A stretch of 64,000 bases of DNA, from the NCBI RefSeq assembly GCF_001856665.1, contig NZ_CP017781.1, positions 2,451,501 to 2,515,500 on the forward strand, in the 5' to 3' direction. A model generated the notes under the pieces. It ran no database searches. It was not told the DNA's origin and worked only from the letters and a program-made list of their open reading frames with translations. Positions 15,778 to 27,546 of the stretch are shown piece after piece (positions within the stretch are counted from its first letter, which is position 1; every line of letters starts with the position of its first letter). Origin of the DNA: Rhodobacter xanthinilyticus (GTDB lineage: Bacteria > Pseudomonadota > Alphaproteobacteria > Rhodobacterales > Rhodobacteraceae). The position numbers and the translations under genes were made by a program.

Positions 15778-16982
15778 GGCAACCCCAGCTTCTCGACAAT
15801 CCCCCGCTTCTGCTCATCGCTGATCCCGGCTGAGTAGATGCCATAGGTCATCCGGTTCTCTGACCTTGCCGACTGATGACCAACGATTGACGCGGTGAAA
15901 TGTTCAGGCACGCCAGCCCGCTCGCATTGCGTCACGAACCACTTGCGAGAGGAATGAAACACCACCCCTTGCCTGTTGATCCCTGCCTCTTCTCGCAGAA
16001 CAGCAAAGCGTTTGGTGATGGCATTGACCGACAAGGCGGGAAACAGCCGCCCTTCCTTGGGTAGACTGGCCAGCAGAGGCGTCAGCGCAGAATGTAAGGG
16101 AATGAACCGTTCCGCTGCATCAGTCTTCAACGTCCGAACCTCGTTGGGTCTGATCCAAGCGAACCAGCCCAAGTTGCCCTTCAAGATCAGATCGCCGCGA
16201 ACCAACCCAGCCGCTTCCCCCGCCCTTAGCCCCGTCAGCAAACAGACCTGCAAGACAGCCCCGATCTTTGGATCATTCAGCGCAAGCAGGCGCAGCACCT
16301 CCTCATCTGTCATGGCCTCATAGTGATTGGGTTTCCCCTTGGCTTCTACCCGCACCGTCTTGAAGGGGTTGGTTGCGACCTGCCCTTCATAGACCACCCA
16401 GTCCAGGAAGTGACCGACCTGAGACACGATCCGTCTTTGGGTTTGGGGGCTGATCCTCTCCCCCTCACTGGCCGCCAGAAGCCTGTCCAGCCCATAGCCT
16501 TTGGTCCGGTAGGACTTGCCAACATGCCGCCCAAGCCCTGCCACCTTGCGCGTAAACACCAAGGCGTCGTCCCGACTGATCGCCCCAATTGGACGTGCCC
16601 CAAAGCAAGACACAAACAACCCAACCGAGAAGCGGACAGACTTGAACCCGCCATGCTGCAACTCGTTAGAGCGGCGGTTCAGATATTGCTTGGCCAATTC
16701 CCCCACGCTGACCCTGCCTATGACCGTCACTGGTGCAAAGGCAGGCACAGCCACTTGAACAGGTTGCGGCTTTTCTACCAGCCCCCCTGCCTTGGCCTTG
16801 GTGATGATCTCCTCATACTTGGCGTTGACTTCAGCGGCCCTCGCCTTGGCGACCCTTGCGTCACCCGTCTTCAGCGACTGTTTGAAGGCCTGCCCAAGCA
16901 CGGGTTGCAGTTCCTTGGGGTAGTTGCGACGGTAAAGCCACGTTTGCTGTTTCAGATAGGCATACTGGATACGAACAGACAT
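15765..16982 (-). CDS. Tyrosine integrase of the tRNA-Gln element
   Basis: A 405-residue site-specific recombinase. The N-terminus (YLKQQTWLYRRNYPKELQ) is the arm/DUF6538-like lead often seen in alphaproteobacterial integrases. The catalytic part has Arg in LLTGLRAGEAAGL, HSSRKW (His and Arg), GHQSAR (His) and the nucleophile Tyr in MTYGIYS. All catalytic residues are present, so the element may still be able to excise. The gene is 1.45 kb from attR and about 3.5 kb from attL, not directly next to either att site. Confidence 0.93.
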   Translation of the reverse strand: MSVRIQYAYLKQQTWLYRRNYPKELQPVLGQAFKQSLKTGDARVAKARAAEVNAKYEEIITKAKAGGLVEKPQPVQVAVPAFAPVTVIGRVSVGELAKQYLNRRSNELQHGGFKSVRFSVGLFVSCFGARPIGAISRDDALVFTRKVAGLGRHVGKSYRTKGYGLDRLLAASEGERISPQTQRRIVSQVGHFLDWVVYEGQVATNPFKTVRVEAKGKPNHYEAMTDEEVLRLLALNDPKIGAVLQVCLLTGLRAGEAAGLVRGDLILKGNLGWFAWIRPNEVRTLKTDAAERFIPLHSALTPLLASLPKEGRLFPALSVNAITKRFAVLREEAGINRQGVVFHSSRKWFVTQCERAGVPEHFTASIVGHQSARSENRMTYGIYSAGISDEQKRGIVEKLGLPCRH

Positions 16983-17063
16983 GCGTCCTCCATCTGGGGC
17001 CTTTGCCCCAATGTTTGGTTGTTGCTGATTTTTCTGATTTGGTTCTTCGGCTTAGAGGGATTG

Positions 17064-17258
17064 CTAAGTTCCCTGCCGTGCCTCGTCTGGCCCCAAGACC
17101 TTGATAATCATCGAAAGGTCTGGTTCCCCATACTCCCCCGCCAGTGGTCCGCTTAAGGCCACCCCGGTCACATGGTCGTCTTCCACCGTCTCCACCCAGA
17201 ACCAATGCTCTGGCACCTCGTCAAAGGCCCCGATCACCACCACGTCACCGGGTTTCAT
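17064..17258 (-). CDS. Small acidic hypothetical protein
   Basis: A 64-residue acidic protein (MKPGDVVVIGAFDEVPEHWFWVETV) with a beta-rich, SH3-like look: MKPGDVVVI, HWFWVETVEDDHVTGVAL. The start at 17258 overlaps the end of the preceding 55-residue gene by 14 bases, so the two are probably co-translated. No family recognised. It may be a small DNA- or protein-binding accessory of the element; this is a guess from size and context. Confidence 0.55.
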   Translation of the reverse strand: MKPGDVVVIGAFDEVPEHWFWVETVEDDHVTGVALSGPLAGEYGEPDLSMIIKVLGPDEARQGT

Positions 17259-17412
17259 CGAACCACCCTGCCTTGAGGCACTCTTTGAACAAGGCCATAG
17301 CCAGCCCATGGCTGATCCTGCCTGCCACCCAGACCACCAGAAAAAGGCTGATCCAGCCCCGCACTGCAAAAAGAAAACCCCCGGCCAAGCCGAGGGTGAC
17401 GATCGCTTTCAT
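17245..17412 (-). CDS. 55-residue membrane peptide
   Basis: Begins MKAIVTLGLAGGFLFAVRG and continues WISLFLVVWVAGRISHG, giving one or two hydrophobic helices, and ends KAGWFDETR. AGGAG is placed eight bases before the ATG, and the 3' end overlaps the next gene, both supporting translation. Codons 6-15 coincide with a stem-loop followed by a T-rich run on the same strand, which would act as a terminator inside the coding sequence. It is either a real small membrane protein under attenuation or an open frame over a terminator. Confidence 0.5.
   Translation of the reverse strand: MKAIVTLGLAGGFLFAVRGWISLFLVVWVAGRISHGLAMALFKECLKAGWFDETR
17367..17397 (-). terminator. Intrinsic terminator or attenuator inside the start of a small gene
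   Basis: On the minus strand ACCCTCGGC pairs with GCCGGGGGT (9 bp, one T-G) around TTG and is followed directly by TTTCTTTTT. It lies 15-45 bases inside the 55-residue frame starting at 17412. Confidence 0.55.
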
Positions 17413-17544
17413 CGGATATACTCCTGTTTCTGCTTCCTATTTCAGATACGGGAGCTTCCTCAGTTTTCTTGGGGTGGGGCGAAGTTGCCTATTGCGAAGC
17501 GGACCTAAACAGGTGACTTTCCTCGGTAACCAATGGAGCGCCCG

Positions 17545-17922
17545 ATGAATCGAATTTTATGTTTGGGTGCGATTGCGGCTCTTCTTTCTGCTTGCTACCC
17601 GACCGCAGAAGTTACTGAACGTTTCCCTGTTGCGGCTAAGGCAAAAGTGACGAACGTAGATGCTTTTCGCGATTGCATGATGGATGGTCTAAACCCCATG
17701 GAAGGCTGGCTGACTAATCGTCGCGATGTTCAGCAAGAAGTTCGATCCGATGGAACTCGAATTGACACGAGTGTCGCGGGTGGGAATGTGCAACTCTCAC
17801 GAACCGAAATCTTCGCAACTGGTGACGTCCAAATTCGTATTGCCGAGTACGCGAACGTAGCCCTTATTGACCGAAGCCCTGAGAGAGAAGTGTTCAGGAA
17901 ATGTGCTGCAATCCAGGGCTAG
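17545..17922 (+). CDS. Hypothetical lipoprotein of the integrative element
   Basis: A 125-residue protein with an N-terminal signal and lipobox LLSAC (Cys at residue 17), so it should be a periplasm-facing lipoprotein. The mature part has two more Cys (RDCMMDG and RKCAAIQ). I prefer the start at 17545 (MNRILCLGAI) because GGAG lies six bases upstream. No family recognised. As cargo of a mobile element, a surface lipoprotein could modify phage adsorption or cell contact, but no direct evidence exists here. Confidence 0.65.
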   Translation: MNRILCLGAIAALLSACYPTAEVTERFPVAAKAKVTNVDAFRDCMMDGLNPMEGWLTNRRDVQQEVRSDGTRIDTSVAGGNVQLSRTEIFATGDVQIRIAEYANVALIDRSPEREVFRKCAAIQG

Positions 17923-17953
17923 CCTTCAGTATTTCCCATGATGGACCTACAGT

Positions 17954-18367
17954 ATGTGGAGCAGAATAAAAGAAAAGTTCAGTGGATCAACAGATTTGGT
18001 CCACCAGATCTATGAACGCGCCATCAAAGAGACTGGGGCCGCCGTGGACAGCGAAGCGGCTGGAAAGATCAAGGAGGCGACCAGATCCGCCATCACTACA
18101 GCGCGCAGGATCTCACTTTATCTGACCGATGTGAACGGTGACGGCAAGTTCGACGGTGACGACATCAAGCTTGCCGCAGAGAAGGCGGGCGTTGCATGGG
18201 ACAAGATCGACCCAGACCTAAAGACCGCATTGCTAGCGGGTGGAGCCGCAGGGATAGGTGTCAACTTCATCCCTTTCGTGGGTCAAGCAATTGCGATTCC
18301 CGCCTTCGTTGGCACCTCCGCCTATTTCTATCTGGTCGCCAAACTTAGGGGGATCGGAAAGAATTAG
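17954..18367 (+). CDS. Hypothetical protein with EF-hand-like loop and C-terminal hydrophobic helices
   Basis: A 137-residue protein in three parts. Residues 1-55 form a charged helical region. DVNGDGKFDGDDIKLAAEKA at about 58-77 matches a calcium-binding EF-hand loop (Asp/Asn at positions 1, 3, 5 and an acidic residue at 12). Residues 92-130 are hydrophobic with a helical hairpin (LLAGGAAGIGVNFIPFVGQA, then IPAFVGTSAYFYLVAKL) that could insert into a membrane. It lies 31 bases after the lipoprotein gene on the same strand. No family recognised; a calcium-responsive or membrane-inserting cargo protein is possible. Confidence 0.6.
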   Translation: MWSRIKEKFSGSTDLVHQIYERAIKETGAAVDSEAAGKIKEATRSAITTARRISLYLTDVNGDGKFDGDDIKLAAEKAGVAWDKIDPDLKTALLAGGAAGIGVNFIPFVGQAIAIPAFVGTSAYFYLVAKLRGIGKN

Positions 18368-18432
18368 TCGCCCCACCCGTTGCCCCACGCCCAACGGTCT
18401 TGGCAGAAACCCTTTGGCGGTCAGTACAGTCT

Positions 18433-18468
18433 TTCGAATCCTACCGCCCCAGCCATCCTCCCTTTTCG
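18433..18468. repeat. attR-like 36-bp direct repeat
   Basis: Identical to 12277-12312, carrying only the 3' part of tRNA-Gln (from the T loop) and 13 bases beyond CCA. No upstream tRNA half is present, so this is the distal att copy and not a second tRNA gene. Between 18469 and 18614 there is only non-coding sequence, presumably the promoter of the next gene. Confidence 0.93.
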
Positions 18469-18614
18469 AGAGCCGATCAACGCCGCGCCGCGCGCCAGCG
18501 ATCGCCTGCGCTTTGCCCGAGGCGCTGTCACCGTCCCCGGCCGAAACGCGCCGCGTCCGAGAGCGCGAAACCTGTCGTTAACCCCGCCCCGATAGTCTGA
18601 TCGCAAGGTCCTCC

Positions 18615-18914
18615 ATGCGAATCGAACTCTCTGTCCTGCTGTTTTCAGCCCTTGTCGGCCCGCTGGCCGCGCTGCACGCCCCCGATGCGCGCAGCGAAGG
18701 CCCCTGGATCGTGATCGTGCCGCCCTGGCGAGACCCCGGCACCGTGATTTCGCGCGCCGGCGCGCGGGAGATCGGCCCAAGCTCGGCCCCCTGGGGCCAC
18801 CTCGTCGCCGCCCCCTCCCCCGCGGCCCGCGAGGCCCTGATCGAAACCGGGGGATGGTTGGTGATGAATGCCGACTTTGCCCTCGGGCTCTGCGGCTCTG
18901 ATGATGGTGGATGA
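18615..18914 (+). CDS. Hypothetical exported protein upstream of chemoreceptor
   Basis: A 99-residue protein with a hydrophobic N-terminal segment ([20 protein letters not shown]) that looks like a signal peptide or membrane anchor, followed by a short periplasmic domain ([33 protein letters not shown]). Its stop overlaps the ATG of the chemoreceptor gene, so both are likely one transcript. Positional coupling suggests a partner or regulator of the receptor; no family recognised. Confidence 0.6.
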   Translation: MRIELSVLLFSALVGPLAALHAPDARSEGPWIVIVPPWRDPGTVISRAGAREIGPSSAPWGHLVAAPSPAAREALIETGGWLVMNADFALGLCGSDDGG

Positions 18915-20614
18915 TGACAACTGAACTCGAACATTTGCTCTCCCGCACGCGGCTGAACTTCTTGCTCGGGGCGGCGCTCGGCGCGGTCCTGGTGATCACC
19001 ATCGCCTGGCAGGTCGGCACCGCACTGCCCTTCGCCGCCAGCGTCTCGACGATTTTCGTTACCGTCGCCTTCCTCGGCTGGCGCCTGGGGGATACGCCGA
19101 CCGGCCGCACCCTGCTCGCCCAGGGCGCCGTCGGTCAGGCGATCGCGCTGACCGGCGCGCTCACCGGCCATCCGTGGCAGGTCGACAGCCACATGATCTT
19201 CTTCGCATTGCTCGCGGTGATCATCCGCCTCGTCGATATCCGCGCGATCGTGTTCGCCGCTGCCACGATCGTGGCGCATCACCTGGTCCTCTCGGTCGCG
19301 ATGCCGGGGCTGCTCTACCCGGGCGCCGACCTGCTCGCCAATGTCTCGCGCACCCTCGTCCATGGCGCCATCGTCGCCGCCGAAACCGTCGTGCTCGTGC
19401 TCGCCGTGCGCAACCGTCAACAGATGCTAGCCTCGCTCGAGGAGCGCCTCGCCGAGGTCCAGGCGATCTCGGTGGAGGCCGAACGCGCCCGCGCCGAGGC
19501 CGAAGCCACCGCGGTTGAGGCCGAAGCCCGCCGCATCGAGGCCGACCGGATCGCCGCCGAGGCCGAGACCCTGCGCGCCGAAGCCGAGACCACCGCGCGC
19601 GCCGCCTCCGAGGCCAACGCCCGCGCTATCGCCGCCTCCGAAGATCTCGCCGCCGAGCGCGCCGCCCAGGCCGAGCGTCAGGCCCGCGTCGTCAGCGCGT
19701 TGAAAGAGGCGCTGCACCGGCTGTCGCAGGGCGATCTGACCGTGCGCCTGCAACCGCTCGAAGGCGCCGATTACGCCTCGCTCAGCGATGATTTCAACGC
19801 CGCGATCACCCAACTCGCGCAAGCGATCATCATGGCGTTCAACAGCTCGACCGAAATCAGCGGCCAGATCGAGGATATCAGCGCCGCCGCCGAAAACCTC
19901 TCGAGCCGCACCGAACAACAAGCCCATTCGCTGGCCAATGCCGCCGCCGCGATCAACGAGCTCACCTCCTCGGTGCAATCGGCCGCCCATGTCGCCGCCG
20001 ACGCCGCGAGCGCCGCGCGCTCGGCCGAAACGCTCGCGCGCGAGAGCACGGCGGTGGTCACGGAATCGATCTCGGCCATGCATCAGATCGAGCAAAGCTC
20101 GCACCAGATCGCCCGGATCACCTCGGTGATCGACGATATCGCCTTCCAGACAAACCTACTCGCGCTCAACGCCGGCGTCGAGGCCGCGCGCGCGGGCGAG
20201 GCCGGGCGCGGCTTTGCCGTCGTCGCCTCCGAAGTGCGCGATCTGGCCCAGCGCTCGGCTGCCTCCGCGCAGGAGATCAGCGGGCTCATCGATGCCTCGG
20301 AGCGGCAGGTGAAGAACGGCGTGGATCTGGTCAACCGGATGGTCGGCGCCCTCGACCGGATCGCGAGCTCGGTCGAACAGATCACCGCCCGCGTCGCCGA
20401 AATCGCCCGCTCGACCGATGAGCAATCCCGCGCGCTGGGGGAAATCAACGGCTCGGTCGAGCAGCTCGACCACGTCACCCAGCAAAATGTGGCGATGTTC
20501 GAAGAGACGACCGCGGCGAGCCGCACCCTCAACGACATGGCGCAGGGGCTGCGCGATGCGATGATGCTGTTCCGCACCGAGGCGGCGGCAGAAGAGCTGC
20601 GTCAGGCGGGCTGA
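18911..20614 (+). CDS. Methyl-accepting chemotaxis protein with multi-span N-terminus
   Basis: A 567-residue chemoreceptor. The first 170 residues are five or six membrane helices without a large periplasmic sensor, so sensing would be membrane-embedded. A long Ala/Glu coiled coil (about 175-265) follows, then a HAMP-like stretch and the cytoplasmic signalling domain with the conserved hairpin [40 protein letters not shown] (split over residues 415-455). It should control CheA activity. There is no C-terminal CheR-docking pentapeptide. No che genes adjoin it. Confidence 0.92.
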   Translation: MMTTELEHLLSRTRLNFLLGAALGAVLVITIAWQVGTALPFAASVSTIFVTVAFLGWRLGDTPTGRTLLAQGAVGQAIALTGALTGHPWQVDSHMIFFALLAVIIRLVDIRAIVFAAATIVAHHLVLSVAMPGLLYPGADLLANVSRTLVHGAIVAAETVVLVLAVRNRQQMLASLEERLAEVQAISVEAERARAEAEATAVEAEARRIEADRIAAEAETLRAEAETTARAASEANARAIAASEDLAAERAAQAERQARVVSALKEALHRLSQGDLTVRLQPLEGADYASLSDDFNAAITQLAQAIIMAFNSSTEISGQIEDISAAAENLSSRTEQQAHSLANAAAAINELTSSVQSAAHVAADAASAARSAETLARESTAVVTESISAMHQIEQSSHQIARITSVIDDIAFQTNLLALNAGVEAARAGEAGRGFAVVASEVRDLAQRSAASAQEISGLIDASERQVKNGVDLVNRMVGALDRIASSVEQITARVAEIARSTDEQSRALGEINGSVEQLDHVTQQNVAMFEETTAASRTLNDMAQGLRDAMMLFRTEAAAEELRQAG

Positions 20615-20634
20615 CCCGCCCGCGCGTAGCGCGC

Positions 20635-20661
20635 GCGCGCCTCAGCCTCGCTGAGGCGCGC
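20635..20661. terminator. Perfect 11-bp hairpin between convergent genes
   Basis: GCGCGCCTCAG (20635-20645) pairs with CTGAGGCGCGC (20651-20661) around CCTCG, overlapping the stop of the DUF455 gene. No T-run is present, so it may be a factor-assisted bidirectional terminator. Confidence 0.5.
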
Positions 20662-21508
20662 CCCCCTCGACCAATGGCCAGTAGAAATCGGGCGGCAGCC
20701 CCGCCTCGGCCCGCTTTTCCTCGTTGAACGGCGGCTTCAACGCCCCGAAGAAATAGCGCCGCACCAGCGCATGGAAGCTCTCCTTCGGGTCGCGGTCGTG
20801 CCGGCCACAAAGAAAGTTGAACCATTTCGAGCCATAGGCGACATGGCCCACCTCCTCGGCATAGATCACCTCGAGCGCCGCAACGATCTCGGGCTGTTTG
20901 CTCTTGCGAAAGATCTCGATCATTCCCGGCGTCACATCGAGCCCGCGCGCCTCGAGCACCATCGGCACCACCGTCAGCCGCCCGAGCAGATCCTCCGCCG
21001 TATCCTCCGCCGCGCGCCACATCCCCGCATGCGCCGCCAACGCGCCATAGTGGCTGCCCATCGACGCGAGCCCCGCGCTCACCAATCGGAAATGCTTGGC
21101 CTCCTCATCAGCCGCCTTCACCCAATCGTCGTAAAACCCGAGCGGCATCGGCACATCGGTGAACCGCGCAATGATGTCCCAATGCAGATCAACCGCGTTG
21201 AGCTCGATATGGGCGATCGCATGGAGCAGCGCGATCCGCCCCGCCTCCGAGCCCGGGCGGCGGCGCGGCACCTCGCGCGGGTCGAGCAACTCGGGCCGCG
21301 CAGGCCGCGCCGGCCGCAAGGGCGGCGCGGCCTGCCCCACCGGCATCGGCGCGCCCGCCGCCCGGCCCGCGACCCAGGCCCGCGCATAAGCCCTCGATTT
21401 CCCGGTCTTTTCCATCGCATCCGCGGTCGTCAACACATCCACCGCCGCCGCCGCCAAACTCTCCGGGCAGGGCAGATCGGGGATGTCATCAGGGCCAAAG
21501 CGCTCCAT
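20642..21508 (-). CDS. DUF455 family ferritin-like protein
   Basis: A 288-residue protein of the DUF455 family. The ferritin-like helical core supplies carboxylate/His ligands that could bind a di-metal centre: HAIAHIELNAVDLHWD, ADEEAKHFRLV and EVIYAEEVGHVAYG, each with the spaced E and H typical of four-helix-bundle diiron proteins. The start at 21508 overlaps the upstream acetyltransferase stop by one base. The N-terminal part is variable and Pro/Arg-rich. The family is widespread in alphaproteobacteria; a redox or tRNA-modification-like function has been suspected for related proteins, but none is proven here. Confidence 0.85.
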   Translation of the reverse strand: MERFGPDDIPDLPCPESLAAAAVDVLTTADAMEKTGKSRAYARAWVAGRAAGAPMPVGQAAPPLRPARPARPELLDPREVPRRRPGSEAGRIALLHAIAHIELNAVDLHWDIIARFTDVPMPLGFYDDWVKAADEEAKHFRLVSAGLASMGSHYGALAAHAGMWRAAEDTAEDLLGRLTVVPMVLEARGLDVTPGMIEIFRKSKQPEIVAALEVIYAEEVGHVAYGSKWFNFLCGRHDRDPKESFHALVRRYFFGALKPPFNEEKRAEAGLPPDFYWPLVEGGAPQRG

Positions 21509-22095
21509 CACGCCGCCCCCGGGTCGCGCCCGTCCTCGCCCAAGAAGCGCAGCACCCGGCAGGGGTTGCCCGCCGCCACGCAATTGGCCGGCAGATCCTT
21601 CGTCACCACCGCGCCCGCCCCCACGACCGTATTCGCCCCGATCGTAACGCCCGGGCAAACGATCACCCCGCCGCCGAGCCAGACCCCGTCGCCGATGCGA
21701 ATCGGCAGGGCAAACTCCGCCCCCGAGCGCCGCAGCGGCCCGTCGAGCGGATGCGTCGCGGTGTAAAGATGCACCCCCGGCGCGATCTGCACATCCGCCC
21801 CGATCTCGATCGCCGCGCAATCGAGCATCACCGCATCATAATTGATGAAGGTCCGCGCGCCGATGCGGATCTGGGTGCCGTAATCGCACCGCAGGCTCGG
21901 CTTGATCACCACCCCCTCGCCGATCTCGCCCAGCAGATCGCGCAAGATCGCCCGCCGCTCGGCCTCGGCCCCCGGCGCCGCACCGTTGAACGCCGCCAAC
22001 AGCTCCTGCGCGCGCGCCTGCGCCGCCACGAGCTCCGGGTCGCTCGCCAGATAAAGCTCCCCCGCGAGCATCTTTTCCCGTTCCGTCTGTGCCAT
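21508..22095 (-). CDS. Sugar O-acetyltransferase (maltose/galactoside type)
   Basis: A 195-residue member of the LacA/Maa group. The N-terminal MAQTEREKMLAGELYLASDPEL is the mac domain, and the body is a left-handed beta helix of hexapeptide repeats (IRIGAR, IEIGAD, VTIGAN). It contains the catalytic His in HPLDGPLRRSG and the acetyl-CoA-loop motif GNPCRVLR near the end. It transfers acetyl from acetyl-CoA to sugars or glycosides in the cytoplasm. Coupled with the following DUF455 gene. The natural acceptor is unknown. Confidence 0.88.
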   Translation of the reverse strand: MAQTEREKMLAGELYLASDPELVAAQARAQELLAAFNGAAPGAEAERRAILRDLLGEIGEGVVIKPSLRCDYGTQIRIGARTFINYDAVMLDCAAIEIGADVQIAPGVHLYTATHPLDGPLRRSGAEFALPIRIGDGVWLGGGVIVCPGVTIGANTVVGAGAVVTKDLPANCVAAGNPCRVLRFLGEDGRDPGAA

Positions 22096-22120
22096 CGCCC
22101 ACCTCCGGGCCGAAAACTAA

Positions 22121-22153
22121 CGCGCCGCCGCCGGAAAAACCAGCGGCGGCGCG
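22121..22153 (-). terminator. Terminator of katG
   Basis: On the minus strand CGCGCCGCCGCTGG pairs with CCGGCGGCGGCGCG around TTTTT and is followed by TTAGTTTTC, 35 bases after the katG stop. A second smaller stem, GGGGCC with GGCCCC, precedes it. Confidence 0.7.
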
Positions 22154-22187
22154 CCCGGGGCCAGATCCGCCCGGCCCCGACTTCGTG

Positions 22188-26232
<4,045 letters not shown>

Positions 26233-26328
26233 GCGATACCTGAAAGCTATGATGAAGACCTGTTTCATATATTAGATAAATCACCACGCGGGCGCTATCT
26301 GGATCTTGTGCCACAAAGGACCGCCCCG

Positions 26329-27546
26329 ATGACCCTCGCCCCCGCCCAACCGCTCGCCCAACCGCTCGCCCCCGCCGCCCGCATCGCCGCCGATACGCCC
26401 GCCTGGCGCCACGCGGGCTTTGCGCTCTTTCTCGCCGGCTTCTCGAGCTTCGCGCTGATCTATTGCGTCCAGCCGCTGCTGCCGACCTTCGCGGCCCATT
26501 TCGGCCGCACCCCGGCCACGGCCTCGCTCGCACTCTCGCTCACCACCGGCGCGCTCGCCGTCGCGATCGTGGCGACCGGGGCGCACGCGGAAAACCTGCC
26601 GCGCAAGGCGGTGATGCTCGCCTCGATGCTGGCGGCGGCGGTGCTCAACCTCGCCGCCGCCGCCGCGCCCGATTGGCAAAGCCTGCTGATCGCGCGCGCG
26701 CTCGAGGGGCTCGCGCTCGGCGGCGTGCCGGCGGTGGCGATGGCCTGGCTCGCCGAGGAAATCGAGCCGCGCGATCTCGGCCGCGCGATGGGGCTCTATA
26801 TCGCCGGCACCGCCTTTGGCGCGATGATGGGGCGCGTCGGCATGGGCGTTCTGACCGAATTCGCCGATTGGCGGGTGGCGATGGCGGGGCTCGGCGCGCT
26901 CTGCCTCGCCGCGGCGATCGGCTTTGCGTGGCTCCTGCCCGCGGCCCGGCCGCGCGCCGCCGCCCCCCGCACCAGCCATCTCGCGCTCTGGGCGCGCCAC
27001 CTCGCCAACCCCGCGCTGCGCCGCGCCTATGCGACCGGCTTTTGCCTGACCTCGGTCTTCGTCACCGTCTTCAACTACGCCACCTTCCGCCTCGCCGCCG
27101 CGCCCTACAGCCTCGGCCAGACCGCGCTGAGCCTGATTTTCTTGGCCTTCGGCTTCGGCATCGTCTCGGCCACCGTCGCCGGGCGCCTCGCCGACCGGCT
27201 CGGCCGCCGCCCGCTCCTGATCGCGGCCTTCGTCACGATCCTTGCGGGCCTCGCGGCGACGCTCGCCGCGGCCCTTTGGGCGATTTTCGCGGGCATCGGG
27301 CTGATCACCACCGGGTTTTTCATCGGCCATGCGGTGGCCTCGGGCTCGGTCGGCGCCGAGGCGGAGGGCGCCAAGGGCCATGCCTCGGCGCTCTACCTGC
27401 TCTTCTATTACGCGGGTTCGGCGCTGACCGGCTCGGCGGGGGGCTGGCTCTGGGCGGCGGGGGGCTGGCCCGCGGTCGCGGCGCTCTGCGCGGCGGCGGC
27501 GCTGGGCGGGATCGCGCTCGCCGCCACCGGCGCGCGGCGGGGTTAA
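26329..27546 (+). CDS. MFS transporter (YnfM-like)
   Basis: A 405-residue major facilitator with about 12 membrane helices. The loop motif GRLADRLGRRPLL between helices 8 and 9 is the MFS signature, and the region around FALIYCVQPLLPTFAAHFG is typical of YnfM/YgaY-type proteins that export unknown small molecules. AAAGGA lies nine bases upstream of the ATG. The divergent LysR gene is the probable regulator. Its stop overlaps the end of the P-type ATPase gene by four bases. Confidence 0.88.
   Translation: MTLAPAQPLAQPLAPAARIAADTPAWRHAGFALFLAGFSSFALIYCVQPLLPTFAAHFGRTPATASLALSLTTGALAVAIVATGAHAENLPRKAVMLASMLAAAVLNLAAAAAPDWQSLLIARALEGLALGGVPAVAMAWLAEEIEPRDLGRAMGLYIAGTAFGAMMGRVGMGVLTEFADWRVAMAGLGALCLAAAIGFAWLLPAARPRAAAPRTSHLALWARHLANPALRRAYATGFCLTSVFVTVFNYATFRLAAAPYSLGQTALSLIFLAFGFGIVSATVAGRLADRLGRRPLLIAAFVTILAGLAATLAAALWAIFAGIGLITTGFFIGHAVASGSVGAEAEGAKGHASALYLLFYYAGSALTGSAGGWLWAAGGWPAVAALCAAAALGGIALAATGARRG

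Larger units (their letters stand above)
12277..18468. mobile_element. Compact integrative element in tRNA-Gln (about 6.2 kb)
   Basis: The element is bounded by perfect 36-bp repeats and contains its own tyrosine integrase (15765-16982). It also has an XRE regulator divergent from a leftward operon, an SF3-type primase/helicase, an HNH nuclease and about six small unknown proteins. No capsid, terminase, tail, relaxase or type IV secretion gene is visible. Base composition is clearly less GC-rich than the flanks. The gene plan (integrase, regulator, primase, HNH) recalls phage satellites or integrative mobilisable elements; which of these it is cannot be settled from sequence alone. Confidence 0.85.

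Noticed and set aside
18433-18468. Possible second tRNA-Gln gene
   Set aside because: Only the 3' part from the T loop is present and the sequence before it does not fold as the rest of a tRNA. It is the distal att repeat.
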